From Carallia brachiata (Eukaryota; Streptophyta; Magnoliopsida; Malpighiales; Rhizophoraceae): a stretch of DNA of 64,000 nt. A model generated the notes under the pieces. The model was given only the letters and a program-made list of their open reading frames with translations. It was not told where the DNA came from and searched no databases. Below are positions 44,011-57,000 of this stretch, one piece after another. The position numbers and the translations under genes are program-made. The stretch spans positions 62,001 through 126,000 of the forward strand of contig JADCRB010000102.1 in assembly GCA_021464245.1 (NCBI GenBank), given 5' to 3'. Numbering within the stretch: the stretch's first letter is position 1; each line of letters begins with the position of its first letter.

Positions 44011-45275
44011 AGAAGAGAAGGCGCCATCCACCAACTGTCCGCGTAGGCTTTCTGTTGTCCTCTCCTCTTCTTCGTTGCTGCTCAAATTCGATATAATCTG
44101 GAGCCTTTTTTTGAGGTGTGGACAAGAATTGAGTTTTAGTGCTGTTGTTTATTTTGACGCTGTCCATTTTCCCGTGAACGAGTTTCTTTAGATAGAATTA
44201 TGATATGCATTGTTCTTATGTTGGTTCCGTTGGGTTTTGGTTTTTGGCAATTGGCAGCGATGGTAAATTGTTTGAAAGGAATTAAATCGGGTGACTGAAT
44301 TGCCCAAAGAGAAACTCAAACAAAAGAATACAACCACAACAACAAGGCCTTAATAATAAAGTTTAAATGGAGTGGGATACATGAATCTTTTCTTGTGGTT
44401 CTTTCCTTTATCAAACTTATGTTTAGAGTCTCATATCTAATTGTTCTAAATCCTTCCTAACCAAATATTGGCAAGTTAACCTTCATTGTCTTTTCTCTCC
44501 TCTCGCCATAACCGAGATTTAGTTATCCCTTTTAATTGGAGCATATGTTGTTTTTTGCTTATGACTATACATACTTTAGTGCGGATATCCTCTTTTCTTA
44601 TTTGGTCATTACTAGAGTGTTCACAATTCTATCCAGACATTTTTTTGTACATGGATTTTAACAGCCCAACACTCACTACCATATAAAGTCACTAGTTTAA
44701 TTGCTGTTTGATAGAATTTATTCAAGTTACTATCAAGAAAATTTTCAGACGAACGAGGTAGAAGAAATTTAAACAACATGCCATTTTAATACTCCAATTT
44801 TTTACACTATCCTCTTATGACATCATTGATGGGCTGCCTTATTTGTAGTTAATTGAAGCTTTTGGTTAGTTGTCATTGGAAACTTACAATTGTGGGCCAG
44901 ATGCTATATCTCTTCTGTAAGCTCTGCTATGCAGATTTGGCATATGTTGTTCGCTTGTGAGTTGTCTCAAAGATATAGTCGGTTTCTATTTGTTTGAGTT
45001 TATCTGATTTCTGAGGCCAGTAGTTCTTGGGACTATTTGTGCTGCATGAGCTTTGATATTAATGTTTGGAATTTAGAAATTACGGTTTGAATTGGTATAC
45101 TTGTTTGAACTGTTTCTGTCTTGGCTGGGCCTTGGTATCTTGGCTTGTTATCGTTACATTTTAATTTATCTGGAGATGAGAATGATTGCCTTCATATTGA
45201 CCCATGTTAAGAAGCACTGGGAGGAATATGGAATGGGAAAGTTGGTGCTCAAATGGCAAGTTGATAGTTGATTCG

Positions 45276-45278
<3 letters not shown>

Positions 45279-45320
<42 letters not shown>
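45279..45320. repeat. (TC)n microsatellite
   Basis: 21 uninterrupted TC units. Confidence 0.95.
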
Positions 45321-45322
<2 letters not shown>

Positions 45323-45554
45323 TTGTGTGTCTTTCTTAAGTTATCCCCAAGAAAAGGAGGGAGCATGCAACCCACAAGATTATGAGGATTTGGAAGTCAT
45401 GAGTGGTAGGAATACTCTTTTCCATTTGAATAGGCGATGGGTGAGATTGGATTTTGTTGCATTGGCGAGTCTGGTTCTTAATCCCTTAGAAAGCATACTG
45501 GGAATTTGTAGTTTGATAATGAGTTTCAGGATCTTGCTCAAAAAAAAAAAAAAG

Positions 45555-45558
<4 letters not shown>

Positions 45559-45586
<28 letters not shown>
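45559..45586. repeat. (AG)n microsatellite after an A run
   Basis: About 14 AG units directly after an A-rich run that starts at 45,540. The preceding phrase GAGTTTCAGGAT also recurs just after the repeat as GAGTTTCAGGAAT, hinting at a small local duplication. Confidence 0.9.
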
Positions 45587-45590
<4 letters not shown>

Positions 45591-46459
45591 AGGAATCCCA
45601 CCTTTTGAGCTTTTCCATCATATATTTTTAGCCGAATCGCTTAAGTGATTATTAATTAATCCAGTGCAGGTTCTTGCTTAGTTGACATTTATGACACCTT
45701 GCCTCAGATCATTACATGTTTTCATTTCTTTTGAACCTGTAATTTGTTGCTTGTACTGGTTGGTCTCTATTAGTTATCATTCCTTTTCAGCTCTTTAGGT
45801 TTAAGAGCGGATTTCCCTGTATTGTTTTTGAGTTACTGCTTGATACTAAAAATTCTGTTGGCACGCTTAAATGTGAAAGTGGTTGACTATGCATATTTTA
45901 TCAATTGGACTGAAGAGTGGGTGAACAGTGAATGAGATATGAAGTTCATGCTGCCAATATCAGATGAAAATTTGTTAACTAACCCAACAATGGACTTTGT
46001 TGGAAAAAATAGATGATTACCTTCCTTTGACTACACTAAGAAGGTGATTTAGGTTGATTTAGTGCACAAGTGAAAGTTGACATGAGAAACCACCTGAACA
46101 TGATATACTAAAAAGGAAAAAGACGAAAGAAAAAGGAAAAGAATGCTTGAATGCCTAGAGCGAACAGAAAATAAATTTGACACTGCTCTCTGCTTCAAAG
46201 CTGTGATAGTGGAAGAACTCTGTCATGCTATCAGCATTTTTTAGTATACTTCATTGACATATCTGAACTGAAACCAAAAGAAGCTCGTATGAGGTTGCAT
46301 TCGTGAATTATATGTGAACTTGAGATGGCTGTTTTGGTAGCCAAATAATGTGGCGCAAAATCTAAGCCGGATAACCATTTGGGCCATCGATTTTACTTTG
46401 CCCAGGAGCCCAAAATTTTTTAGAGTTATGAATGCCTTTATGCGTGGTTCTTCTAGAGT

Positions 46460-46577
46460 GTTTGGTGCATGGAATAGTGTAAGACAATGTAAGATAGATT
46501 AGTCATATTCTATAATCTATATAATAGGATAAGACTAATTTATCATATATTATTTTACATTATACTATGTACCAAAC
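46460..46577. mobile_element. Foldback MITE, about 118 bp
   Basis: The left half GTTTGGTGCATGGAATAGTG... pairs with the right half, whose reverse complement is GTTTGGTACATAGTATAATG.... The match continues through AGATTAGTC / AAATTAGTC to the centre, so the whole unit is one hairpin. No coding capacity. Confidence 0.65.
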
Positions 46578-47458
46578 TTACAAGTTTGTTGCTAACCTGC
46601 TTAGAATCAGTGCAATAGTGCTAGATGAAAATTCGCAATGCTCGTGAATGAATGGCTATATGCATTACGTTGAATGATGTTTTTATTTTTATTTTAATTT
46701 TTTGAGAGAAAAATGATGTTTTTAATGTCTTTATGACTAGTGAAAAAGTATGGCACGTGTGGGCAGATCACATTCTTTTCCTTTGCGCCTATGATCATGC
46801 TTAATATACCTACTAATTGAGGTTAATGATTGTAGGGTACGTTTGATATTGCCATTGCTAGGCTTGACCATGGTGCAATTGAGTTCCATTCCATGAGAAG
46901 GATGGACTGAAATCGAACTGTGGTCTTATAATTTGGTTCTAATTTTGGTTTCAATCCGATTTTAGTTTCAATTTCTTGTTGGTCCTTGAACTAGGGGCTT
47001 TGACCTTCTATGACTTTATAGACAAAAAAGTTAAATTGGGCATTAGTGTTAAGACTACAGAAATTTATAATCGAAGATGTGACAATGAAAAAGAAAAAGA
47101 AAATAAATTAATAAAGGATTTAAATATTAGCTGATGCTCATGCCTCTTTTCACTCAAAATATTGATTATGTATTTTTTCAACTTAAAGATAAATAATGTA
47201 AAAGATATATTATGAAACATTACTATTATTTCTATAGCTGCATAAATATTTCTTGATTTTTGATAAATAAAAAAAAAAAAACAGATCAAGAATTTGAAGA
47301 ACATAAATAGAAAAAAAATAATGTCAAAAACAGTTTATGGATATCAGTAAGCATGATAAACATGAAAGGATTAGTGACATTTTCTTTAGAGATCATTAAA
47401 GAGATGTTTTTTGTCTTATCCAATTTTTCATGTAACCGGAGACAATGATAAAATTTTA

Positions 47459-47741
47459 GTAGAGACCAATGTGATCGTGCGCCGAGAGAAGGGGGAGTGC
47501 TATCACGCGCCGAGCGTTTGGTTCTTGGCCTCGCCGGCTCTTCTCCATTACTCTGTGGTGCTTTTGTGCTTCCTTTGTGAAGCTTTGTACCCCTCGTGGG
47601 TTAGTGTGGTTTGTTGTCCTTGTCTGTGGTGGGGATTGGTGAGGCTCTAATCTTCGGGGTTGTGCTCACTGTTTGGTGACTGGTCCGTTTCGGGGTTGCT
47701 TTGGTTGGCTCCCCCGCCTCTTGCTCTTCGTCGTGTTGGGT

Positions 47742-47772
<31 letters not shown>

Positions 47773-47808
47773 GGGGGCTTTTTGCTTGCTGTTTGGGCCA
47801 TGTATAGC

Positions 47809-47863
<55 letters not shown>

Positions 47864-48346
47864 CCCGCGGGGGGCTCTTCCACTGTCCGCGTGGATGCGG
47901 AATCCAGGTCGGGATGTTTCATTGGCTCGGGTCTACTGCTTGTTCCTGGGGTTTTGCATGATTTTGATCTTGGCTGCAGGCGAAAGGAGGGTGCTTTCGA
48001 AGCCTTGTTGGTGAATGCCGTTGGTTGGCGATGGTGCTTACACCGACGATAGTCGGTGCCGGTCTTTCTCCTGTCGGGAGAAGGTTGTGGAGCTGTGGGA
48101 ATTGTTCTGTGGGCTTGTGGGTCGGGCTATGTCGAGGTTTTGGGCCTAGTTTTTTATGGGCCTGTTGTTGTGTATTGTACTGGATTCCTATCCTTTCGGC
48201 TTGTTGGCTGGGCTCTGGACTGTATGGATTGTCTGGACTCTTGTACTTAGTGGGTACTTTTGTGACGTAACTGTGTACCTTATGTTCTAACTAATGAAAT
48301 GTTTTTCTTTCTGTTAAAAAAAAAAAAAAAGTAGAGACCAATGTGA
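47459..48346 (+). mobile_element. Poly(A) retroposon, probably 5'-truncated LINE, with 16-bp target duplication
   Basis: The 16-mer GTAGAGACCAATGTGA occurs at 47,459-47,474 and again at 48,331-48,346. Between them lies an insert (47,475-48,330) that is much more GC-rich than its surroundings and ends in a run of 15 A after AATGAAATG. A target duplication of this length plus a 3' A tail is the hallmark of LINE-machinery insertion. The tail resembles plant LINE 3' UTRs, but no RT domain is left to prove it. Long proline-rich frames on the minus strand come only from G runs. Confidence 0.8.
47742..47862. repeat. Two poly-G runs of 30 and 52 bases
   Basis: G runs at 47,742-47,771 and 47,811-47,862 inside the retroposon, separated by about 39 bases. 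Such lengths are rare in plant DNA and could form G-quadruplexes. Their exact length is likely unreliable. Confidence 0.9.
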
Positions 48347-49259
48347 AAATCCATTTAACTCTATACCTAATTTTTGGAATCGAGTTGGGACAATTGCTCC
48401 CACTAAACAATTAGTAGATCTATTGCTGCTTTGGTCCTTCCCAATTGGGATAAAGTATTGCTTAATGAGACCTTCACGATGCCACCTTGTTTATGCCAAT
48501 CTAAACTGCAGGAGACAATACTGTAAACCCATTTTATTTAGATAACCGGTGATCGTGCCACATAATAACCGCAAGTTCCATCGCTGATCAGCCAACGCTT
48601 ACCAACAATCAACAACCAGGGTTCAAAGATATTGCGCCAAGTGTAGCTGGATTATACCCCATACCGGCTGCAAGAAAACTAGAGATGTCACAAAGTGACC
48701 CGTCCCATAATCCGATCCAAACTTGCCCAAAAAATTAGATTAGGAATCGACTTTTTAATCTGAACCCAAACTTGACCCAAATTCGAAATGATCAAAAACA
48801 AAATTCGAGTTGGATTAGATTGAATTTGGGTCATCCATTGAGTTAAAAAAAAAAAAAAAGAGAGACAAAATAGTGAAAAATATTGTGACTTTTTGTCTTA
48901 TCTTATTATTTCTAAATCGCAACTAGTACTTTTTTCGTAGAGTATAGATGTATATATGATAAAAAAAACTAAATTTAAACATTTAACTTATTAAACGAAT
49001 GAGTTTTAAATTTAATTGAAATATTTCATTTTAATGAAAAGCAACTTAAAAAAATAACGGTTAAATTTGAATTCGATTTCAATTCGACTCGAATCTAAAC
49101 GTAACTTGAAACGATTTAATCCAAAACTAAACTGAATATAACGTAACTTAAAAGTAACTTAACTCAAAATGACCAAAACCACAAACAATCCAACTCAAAC
49201 TTGATATAACCCGACTTTTTTGTCGCCCCTAAAGAAAACTGCCCTTTAATAAATATCGT
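48347..49259. other. AT-rich intergenic DNA
   Basis: No gene is visible. The stretch at about 48,690-49,220 repeats phrases such as AACTTGACCCAAATTCGA and AACTCAAAATGACC, resembling a degenerate low-complexity or repeat-derived sequence. Confidence 0.45.
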
Positions 49260-49720
49260 GCCTTCAAAATGCACGATAGCTAAGAATTGTCATGGGTCAG
49301 AATAAACCGTGCATGCTTGCCCTACATTGCCATGATAAAATTATGAAAATCCCAGAAGCCAAGGCCACCAACATTCTTAGCCATGATCAGTTTGTCCCAA
49401 GTAGTCCAATGGATTTTTCAATGGATATGAGTTCCCCATCAGAAGCGATTCACCATAAAAGCTACATCGTCACGCAAGGTTCTCCGAAAGAGGAAACAAC
49501 TCATAATGTAGGTTTGCATAACTTGAATTACTGCTTTGATGAGAACTTTTTTCCTAGTACGAGACAAAAAAAATTTTGCTTCCATCTTGTTTCATCCTCC
49601 ATTCTTTCTTCTAATTCTGTCCACGATCAGGCCGAAAATCATCTTCTTCGAATAGCTCGCAGTTATAGGAAGACCAAAATATTTTTGAATGCTCTTTAGC
49701 GTCGTTACTCCCAAACAATT
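49260..49720 (-). pseudogene. LINE reverse-transcriptase C-terminal fragment
   Basis: On the minus strand the segment reads KIHWTTWDKLIMAKNVGGLG then FWDFHNFIMAM-stop-GKHAR. This matches the conserved post-RT motif of plant LINEs (HW..W..LC.PK..GGLGFRD...FN.ALLAKQ). Stops and shifts interrupt the rest. The open frame on the plus strand is its shadow. It is isolated from other LINE domains. Confidence 0.7.
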
Positions 49721-51079
49721 CTGTATTGCCATCTTTTTCTCTTCCTACACCTTCCGACTAAAAGAGAGCTATGTTTTTTTTTTTTTGTTTCTTTTCAAGT
49801 TGATTTTCTAATCCAAGGCCTGCTTATAAAGAGAAAGAATGCACTCAAGTTTTGGCATTATAATACAGCCAGTGTCGAATTTTTAAAAAAAAATTTTAAG
49901 GAGTAAATTTTATATGTACAAGGGCGATAATAAAATTAATGTATTTGTTAATAAAGAAAAAAAAAATTTGATGATGTGATGGAGTTCAAAGAAGGGAAAT
50001 AAAATAATGCACGAACAAATGCTGAGATTTTTACATATCGTTCATTTCATTTGAACCTTATATTCATTGTAGTAATATATGAACAAACTGTCGGGCATCT
50101 TCAATGATCAATCTGTAAATATTCAAAGAACAAAATTCTTACTATCATGTGGGTTCTGTTATGTTGAAATCATTACCTCGTCTCTCCCTGCAGTATTCTT
50201 ATTGTACATTTCAGTTATAGCGTCCCTCTCTGTTTGTGACCACGTCCATCGTTCAAAGTCTGGAGTTTTTAGATTGTAATATGTGTTTTGGCAATAGGAG
50301 GAGTTTTAACCAACCAAAAAAGGAAAAAAGCTCTTTGAAAGACTGGAAATCTGATGTCTGTGATGCTTCACATGAGTGAGAAACAGTTGTTTTGGGTTAA
50401 GAGGTGCGGGAACGGGCAAATACAAGCTTGGACAATGGGTTGTTTTGACTTTGACTGTCTGAAATGATGACTACTGGTTACGCTTGCCTGAAGCATCTGG
50501 AAAGAGGTTGGACTCGTCTGTTTCATGAATGAAATCTGATAATTCTGTTTCCACCAGACTCATGGATTGTCAATATGCTTAGCAGGTGGAGAAATCATTT
50601 GCCTTTTTCAATTGTTAGTTAAATATTTACAAATCAACATTTTAATTAAAGGTTATGGAAGCGATTCGTGCCTAATGTTAGTTTTAGTTTCTTTTATTCT
50701 TTAATTTATTTTACTGAAAAATTTATTTATACTACTAATAACTCAGTCCATTTTTATTGTTTATATAAGTGGTTATAAATTATAAAATTTTACAATTGAA
50801 CTTTAATTTTTTTAATATTTTATAAATTATAAAAAAATTATAAACTAATATTTTCTAACCATAAATTTTATTGTCAAACCATTTTATATAGTGTTTATTA
50901 TTATTATTATTATTATTTTGTGAATTACAAATTTATTGAATAGGAATTTATTCCATTTTTATAAATTTCACAGGCGGTTTGGAAGTTATAAATACTTCAA
51001 AAATTGAATTGTTAGTAACAAATTCAAGTTGAATTTTGGTGAAGTGGTGCACGAAAAGTTACTGTCTGAACTTTTAACA
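49721..51079. other. Intergenic DNA and PUS10 upstream region
   Basis: AT-rich with a (TTA)n tract at about 50,897-50,917. The leader of the next gene lies just before 51,080. No other gene. Confidence 0.5.
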
Positions 51080-54000
51080 ATGGGAAGCGCCGACCCTGTT
51101 CTCCCCACCGGCGACGAGAAGATGAAGCTACTTAAGGACGTCGTTGCTTCTATCCCTTCCCACGCTGTCAAGGACTTGCTCTCCAGGAAGGTTCGGGCTC
51201 TTTTTTCTTACAATGTCTTCTAAAAATTTCGTCAATGTTATCTGATGCGTAATTAGGGTTTCGTTTCTCCCTGGAATACCTGTTTAAAAAATTCAACCTG
51301 TTTGTTGACCTTATTTTCAACTTTCTATTAATACTGTTTATAGGAACCTTTACATTCCATTTCCCAAGTTCATGATTTTTTGTATTTAACAGTTTTTAAC
51401 AATTATTTGAGAGTATGGGTGCTTGTCAAGAAGTCTGTTGTCTGTGATATTCTTACCTTTGGTAGTGATCGTAAGAGTTATAATGTACGTTGGTATAATG
51501 TAAGTTTCTGTTTTAGGTATGCATGAGATGCATCTTTGGGTTGTTTGGGATCCACAGACAGCTTTACTTGTTCTCCTCCCTCTTGCCGTCGCTGATGCCT
51601 ACAATTCTTGGAGAGCCAACCCATCCCGAAAGGCACGTGGAGGGCTCTGGTGTGAACGAAAACGAAGATTCCATTGATTCTTCTGTGCATAAGGGACCAG
51701 AAGTTGAGCCAGATATATGCAGCCTTTGTTTGGGCATCTTGCAGTTCACCTACCGTAATGATAAAGAGATGCTGGTGAGAGAGCGAGGTATTGACGAATT
51801 TACTGCATCAATTGCTAAGCTGGTACATCAAGAAGGGCATCAAATAGATAGCTTTTCCCTTGAAGTGTCCATACCATCTGTTGTCCAGAAAAATGAACAG
51901 GTAGTTTGGTAAGTCATTTTTATGGCAATTTGCCTTTTTTGATGTTTCTTGATTCATAGCCTTGGATCAGATTTTTTACTTCAAGCGCTTTCAACTTCTG
52001 TAATGTTACACTTTGCAATCAGGATGTTGATGTGATGAAGTTTTTTGGTTCTAATCTGTTGAATTTTTATGGCTGGTTTTTGTAACGATTTTAATGTAAT
52101 CCTTTTATTTGGTTACTTGATTAATATTAATCTCTGAGTTTTTTTTTTAATCATTTTGAAGTCCTTCTCTTCTGCTAGTATGTCTGAGATTTGTAACTCC
52201 TTTCCTTTTTAAAGTGCTTTCGTTTCGCTGTATTGTAGGTCATATGTGAAGGCGAAATATGGATCTGAGCAATGGCTAGAGGCAGGGCTTTCCGAATTCT
52301 TTTCCACAAAAGATGCTTTGAAGTATGCTGTAGCAAATTCCCTTGAAGCATTGTTGGTAAGTAACAGTGTAGAATTTTTTTTTTTTAATTTTTAAATTTA
52401 TAATGTCGTGGTTTATTGTAATTCAAATTCCAGTAAATTTGTAAGGTTCTTATTGGTCAAATTGTTGGTTACCACTAGAAAATTTTATGGCATTTTAATT
52501 TGAAAATTGATATGATGGGATAGATGCAGAATGGAAACTATGCAATTGATTGGGTATCCTCCCTTGTCCTAACTATGAGCAGTTATATAAATGGAAAGAT
52601 GCTTAAAGACTCTTGACTTATGCAGGTGACACACATGGGCTAGAGCTATTTTCTTTAAATGTAGATAATTGTATGTTTTGGAATTGCAAAAAATGTGCTT
52701 ACATCACTCTTAGATAATGATGATGAAGGCTGGTGGTGGTTCTTATGATGATGACGACGACGACGACGATTATTATTATTATTAATAAATTGAACCTTTT
52801 CAGGGTGTAAAATCAGGTCCAAGCTCTTACCGCATTTGTTTGACATATGCCGAAAGTCAGGCATCGAGTGTGTCACCAAACATGATGGAGAGGAATGGAG
52901 GTTCCAAGAGAAGAAAAACAGGCATGTAAAATTGTTTTGTAGAAGGCACACTTACATTTTTCTCTTTTCTAAATAGTAATTACAATCACTTTGTTTAGAC
53001 ATCATGCCTAACTGCAAGAATATGATATACTTTTGGGTTTTGTTTTCTGGCCTCTTCACAAGTGCTGAGTGGGGGGTGCATTGGAGCTACTGACACATTT
53101 GCAATAATGTTATACCTGATTGTTACAAACAAATTGTACATAATGTATAAATATGGAAGTTCCAAGAAAAGAAAAACAGGCACATAAAATTGTATTGTTG
53201 AGGGCACACTTTTGTTGTTCTTTTTTCTGGATAGCCACTACAGTCACTTTGTTTAGCTATTGTTCCCGAGTGCAATAGGATTGATTTTCTTTGGAATTTT
53301 GTTTTTGCCCCCCTGCACGTGCTTCCTCTGGGAGGCAGGGGGCATTTAGTGGTGCTACAAATACATTTGTAATTGATGTTGTGCATGAATGCTATTCAAA
53401 ATTCTACCTGTATATTCCCAAGTCATAGGTTCCTTAAAATGTGGCATGGATGAATGTTAAAATGCTAAAATAAAACTCTGAATATGCTTCTTGTCCTTTT
53501 TTTTTTCTCCTGTGGAGTTGGAGGGTGGGGAATAGATGCCTTAATCTTTTTGTCTGCATTTGTCGTAAAAGGTCCTTTACTTGCAACAACTACATGATGC
53601 ACGGCCTAAATTTGACACTATAGTTCTTGATGCCTCTATTGGTTGACATGCTTGACTTTTGGGTGCTCATTTATCATCATCAGTTTGCAGAGGTGCTAAA
53701 AGTTGTTTGGACATTGGTAATGGTGAGCAAGTGGGAGCTGAGGGGGCTTCTAATTTAGAAGATGAAGACTCTGCCAGATGTTTCAAGTTTTTAGAAGAGA
53801 GGGTAAACCTTTCCTTCTCACGCTGTGCCAGGAGTTATCTCCATTTGAGTAGCCTCTTTTTATCTAGTTAATAGCTCACATATCAAATATAATAATCTGA
53901 AAATTTCGACTTCCTAATTTTGTGGTTCATGGATGTTAAATTCTTGAGTGATTTGATATTCAATTACCAGAAGTTATGAATGTGATGGTAAATACTTGTT

Positions 54001-57000
54001 TGTATTAAATACCACATCTCATGAGCCAAGATTCTGGATTCCTTATCATGAGCGATTGTTTTCTTATTTTACATGTCATAACAGAGTTAACATTAAGCTA
54101 TTTTCCGGCTTCTTTTCGATGGTGCTTCTCACTCGTTCTTTTCCCCCCTCTACTTGCCCAGTTTAGTGAACCCTGCAACTTGGTTTTTCGCTGCTACAGG
54201 ACCCCAATATATTTTGGTGGGAGATACCTTAAAGTAAGTTGATTGTCATTGAAAAATTTGTTTAAAAGTACTGAATCAAGCATATATAACCTTTACAGTA
54301 ATGTGGCACAGTTTTGACATGGAATATGAAGATTTTTTTTTAATTTTTTTATTTTTAGATGCCGTATATAATTTGGGCTTAACACTGCTACTTTCTTTGT
54401 TTCAGTTCTCGAGAAATGTGAGTCAAACTCGTTGGATCATTGATGACGAAAGGATGGGGGAAGCATCAGTTGAGGTACCACCTGCAACCACCATTACTCT
54501 GATTGAAGTTGTTATCCTGTAGTGTAAAGTGAAGTATTACCAACTTTCGTGCTTTATGATAGGAGATAATAGGTGGCAACATTCTTCCAATTTGTGGAGG
54601 TGACAGTTACAAGTTTCATGCTGCGGGTAGAGAGGATATTGACGTACGACCATCTGTCTCAACTGTACGACTGAATTCGTGAATTTTTTCTGATGTATAA
54701 GGTTACTATTTCCAGGTTCGAATGTTGGGTTCTGGTAGGCCTTTCCTGGTTGAGGTACAAAATGCACGCCAAGTACCCTCTGAAGCTTCAGTCAAGGAAA
54801 TAGAAACAAAGATAAATGATTTGGAGAAGAAATTGGTTAGCTGTCACCAAAAGATGTTATCATGTTCTTTATTCTCTATTTATTATGACCTACTGCACAA
54901 CATGTTCTGCATGCAGGTCAGAGTTAAAAATCTTAAAGTAACTAGTCATGGTTGGGCTCTGATGCATGAAGGAGAAACAGAAAAACAGGTTTATCCTTTT
55001 TCTCTCCTGGTTTTGGCTTGAATTTGGGCTTCTGTATGTCATATCATTTGGGTTCAAATTCCAGATTAAATCAAGGAATTTAGGCGAGAATTTGACCTGT
55101 TGATTCTTATTTTAAATGTAGAAGCAATATTGTGCACTAGTGTGGATTTCACGACCAATTGAAGATAAAGACTTGCAGTCTATAGCTTCACTCAAGGATG
55201 TGGTGATTACTCTGTAGCTTATTGTCCTTTACTTTCTTAATATGTTCAGCCGGTATCTATTTTAATTGATAAAATAACTGGAATAACTTTGTTAATTTTT
55301 CATGAGTTGTCTAGAATTTGTATCAAGCCTGTTAGATTTTGAATTTCTTTTGTTACCTGCTTTTGGAGATGCTAGGCAAATTTACAAATCCAATCCTCTA
55401 ATTGTGGGGCTGTGGGCCTGTAGTACTTTCCTTGGTTTTGTCCTTCCCTCTCCCTCTTTCTCGTTCCTTGTTACAGACCACTTGAAAACTTGCATCCATA
55501 AACCGATAGACAACCTAAATTCTGTTTTTCAATCTGTTGGAAAGCTTGTGAAGTAATTTGAGCATTTGCTGCAAATCGAACCTTAATTTTCTGATTCGTT
55601 CTCCTACAATTTAAGATCAAAGTGAAAAATTGAAGTTCAAGAACTATGATAACAATGGATTCCTGATTCCCTGTAGTTTTTGGGCCGTCCGCCACCTGTG
55701 TGTCATTATGTTAGTCAGTGCAATATCTGTATCAGTCTTCATGTTTAACAATGTTGCCCATCGGGAAAAAAAAAAGACATGCATTTTTTTGGTTGGTCGC
55801 AAGGGCAATGAAGTGTGAGGCAGGATGACACTAATTGGTGTGGCCTTGCATTGGTGGAATGGAAATAGAAATAATAAAAGGATTACATGGAAAATAACAT
55901 AAAACAAGTTTATGGAGAAAGTTTCTTTCATATTTGTCTTTGGTTTGTCTGACAAGGTAGATCAGATCCCTCCATTGATAGAGATTGGTGTCAAATGGTT
56001 GTCCGTGAAATGAATTTTTTTGAGGAATCATGGTGGAGAAAAGATGTTTTAGAGATTCTCTTTCAATGTCGGGTAAACTGGGATGAACTATAAGGAAGGG
56101 CGTAACTATTGGTGTTAGATAAATAATTTTAATCTTAAGGGGTGTTTTGTCTTTGGGTACATTTATAATGATACTTTTGTAAATTTTGACTTAATTCAGC
56201 TGGACAATTAACTGAATATGTTATGTATTACCGCACCTCCAACACATGATGTAAATTTGATTTCAAACAGTATACTATGAAATGCATACATATGAGGTCT
56301 GATTGATCATTTTCTCCCTCCTGGTTGATTTTTTTAAGGATATCAAGATATTGATCATTTTCTTTGTTTGTTATTCTATAGCAAATCCTGCAGAAGACTC
56401 CTATTAGGGTGCTTCATCGTCGAAGTCCATTGGAACGTGCAAAAGTTATTCATTGGTTTGTTTCTCTTTGATCATGTGGCACTATATTTTTCTGTCTTTT
56501 CACGGTATACAATGCCTAACAACCTCGTACTACCACTCTTTTCTTTCTCAAATTGTAGGATGAAAATTGAGAGGATTGCTGGAAGCTCTTGCTATTTTCT
56601 TCTTTATCTTTGTACCCAGGTATGCAAACTATCTTTTCTTTAAATCAAGAGTATTTGTCCATTTAGTTTGCAACACAGGAAGAAGTACTTGGTCTCTAAG
56701 CAACGTTAGCTACTCATCCTTATTTTGTGATACCTAAATACCACTTGAACTTCTTAATTGTGGTAGATTGATGATTTTGGAAATCTCAGAACCAGATATC
56801 GAACTCTGAATGGTTAATTAGACATTCAGATGATTTAGTTGGACCACAAGCTCAAGATGCATGTCTGTTAGATTACACCGACGGACCTTTTGTGCGTCGT
56901 CTCTACATTTCTTGGTCACTTTTGGTGTAACCAAAATCATGTGTATAGATCACCAATTGTGCTACTTGAAATGCAGGCTGGAACGTACATCAAAGAATTT

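Larger units (their letters stand above)
44011..47458. other. Intergenic DNA with microsatellites and a MITE
   Basis: After the 3' UTR of the small membrane protein no exon set could be assembled. Base composition is intermediate, so an undetected non-coding transcript is possible. Distinct repeats inside are listed separately. Confidence 0.45.

Noticed and set aside
47601..47961. Long proline-rich or glycine-rich open frames on both strands
   Set aside because: They are produced by translating the poly-G runs and lack any conserved segment outside them.
49292..49699. A plus-strand 135-residue protein
   Set aside because: The minus strand encodes a recognisable LINE RT tail, so the plus frame is a shadow.
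52922..53683. GC-AG intron in PUS10
   Set aside because: It keeps frame, but a canonical GT donor at 52,926 with acceptor ending at 53,690 does too, so the rarer type is not needed.
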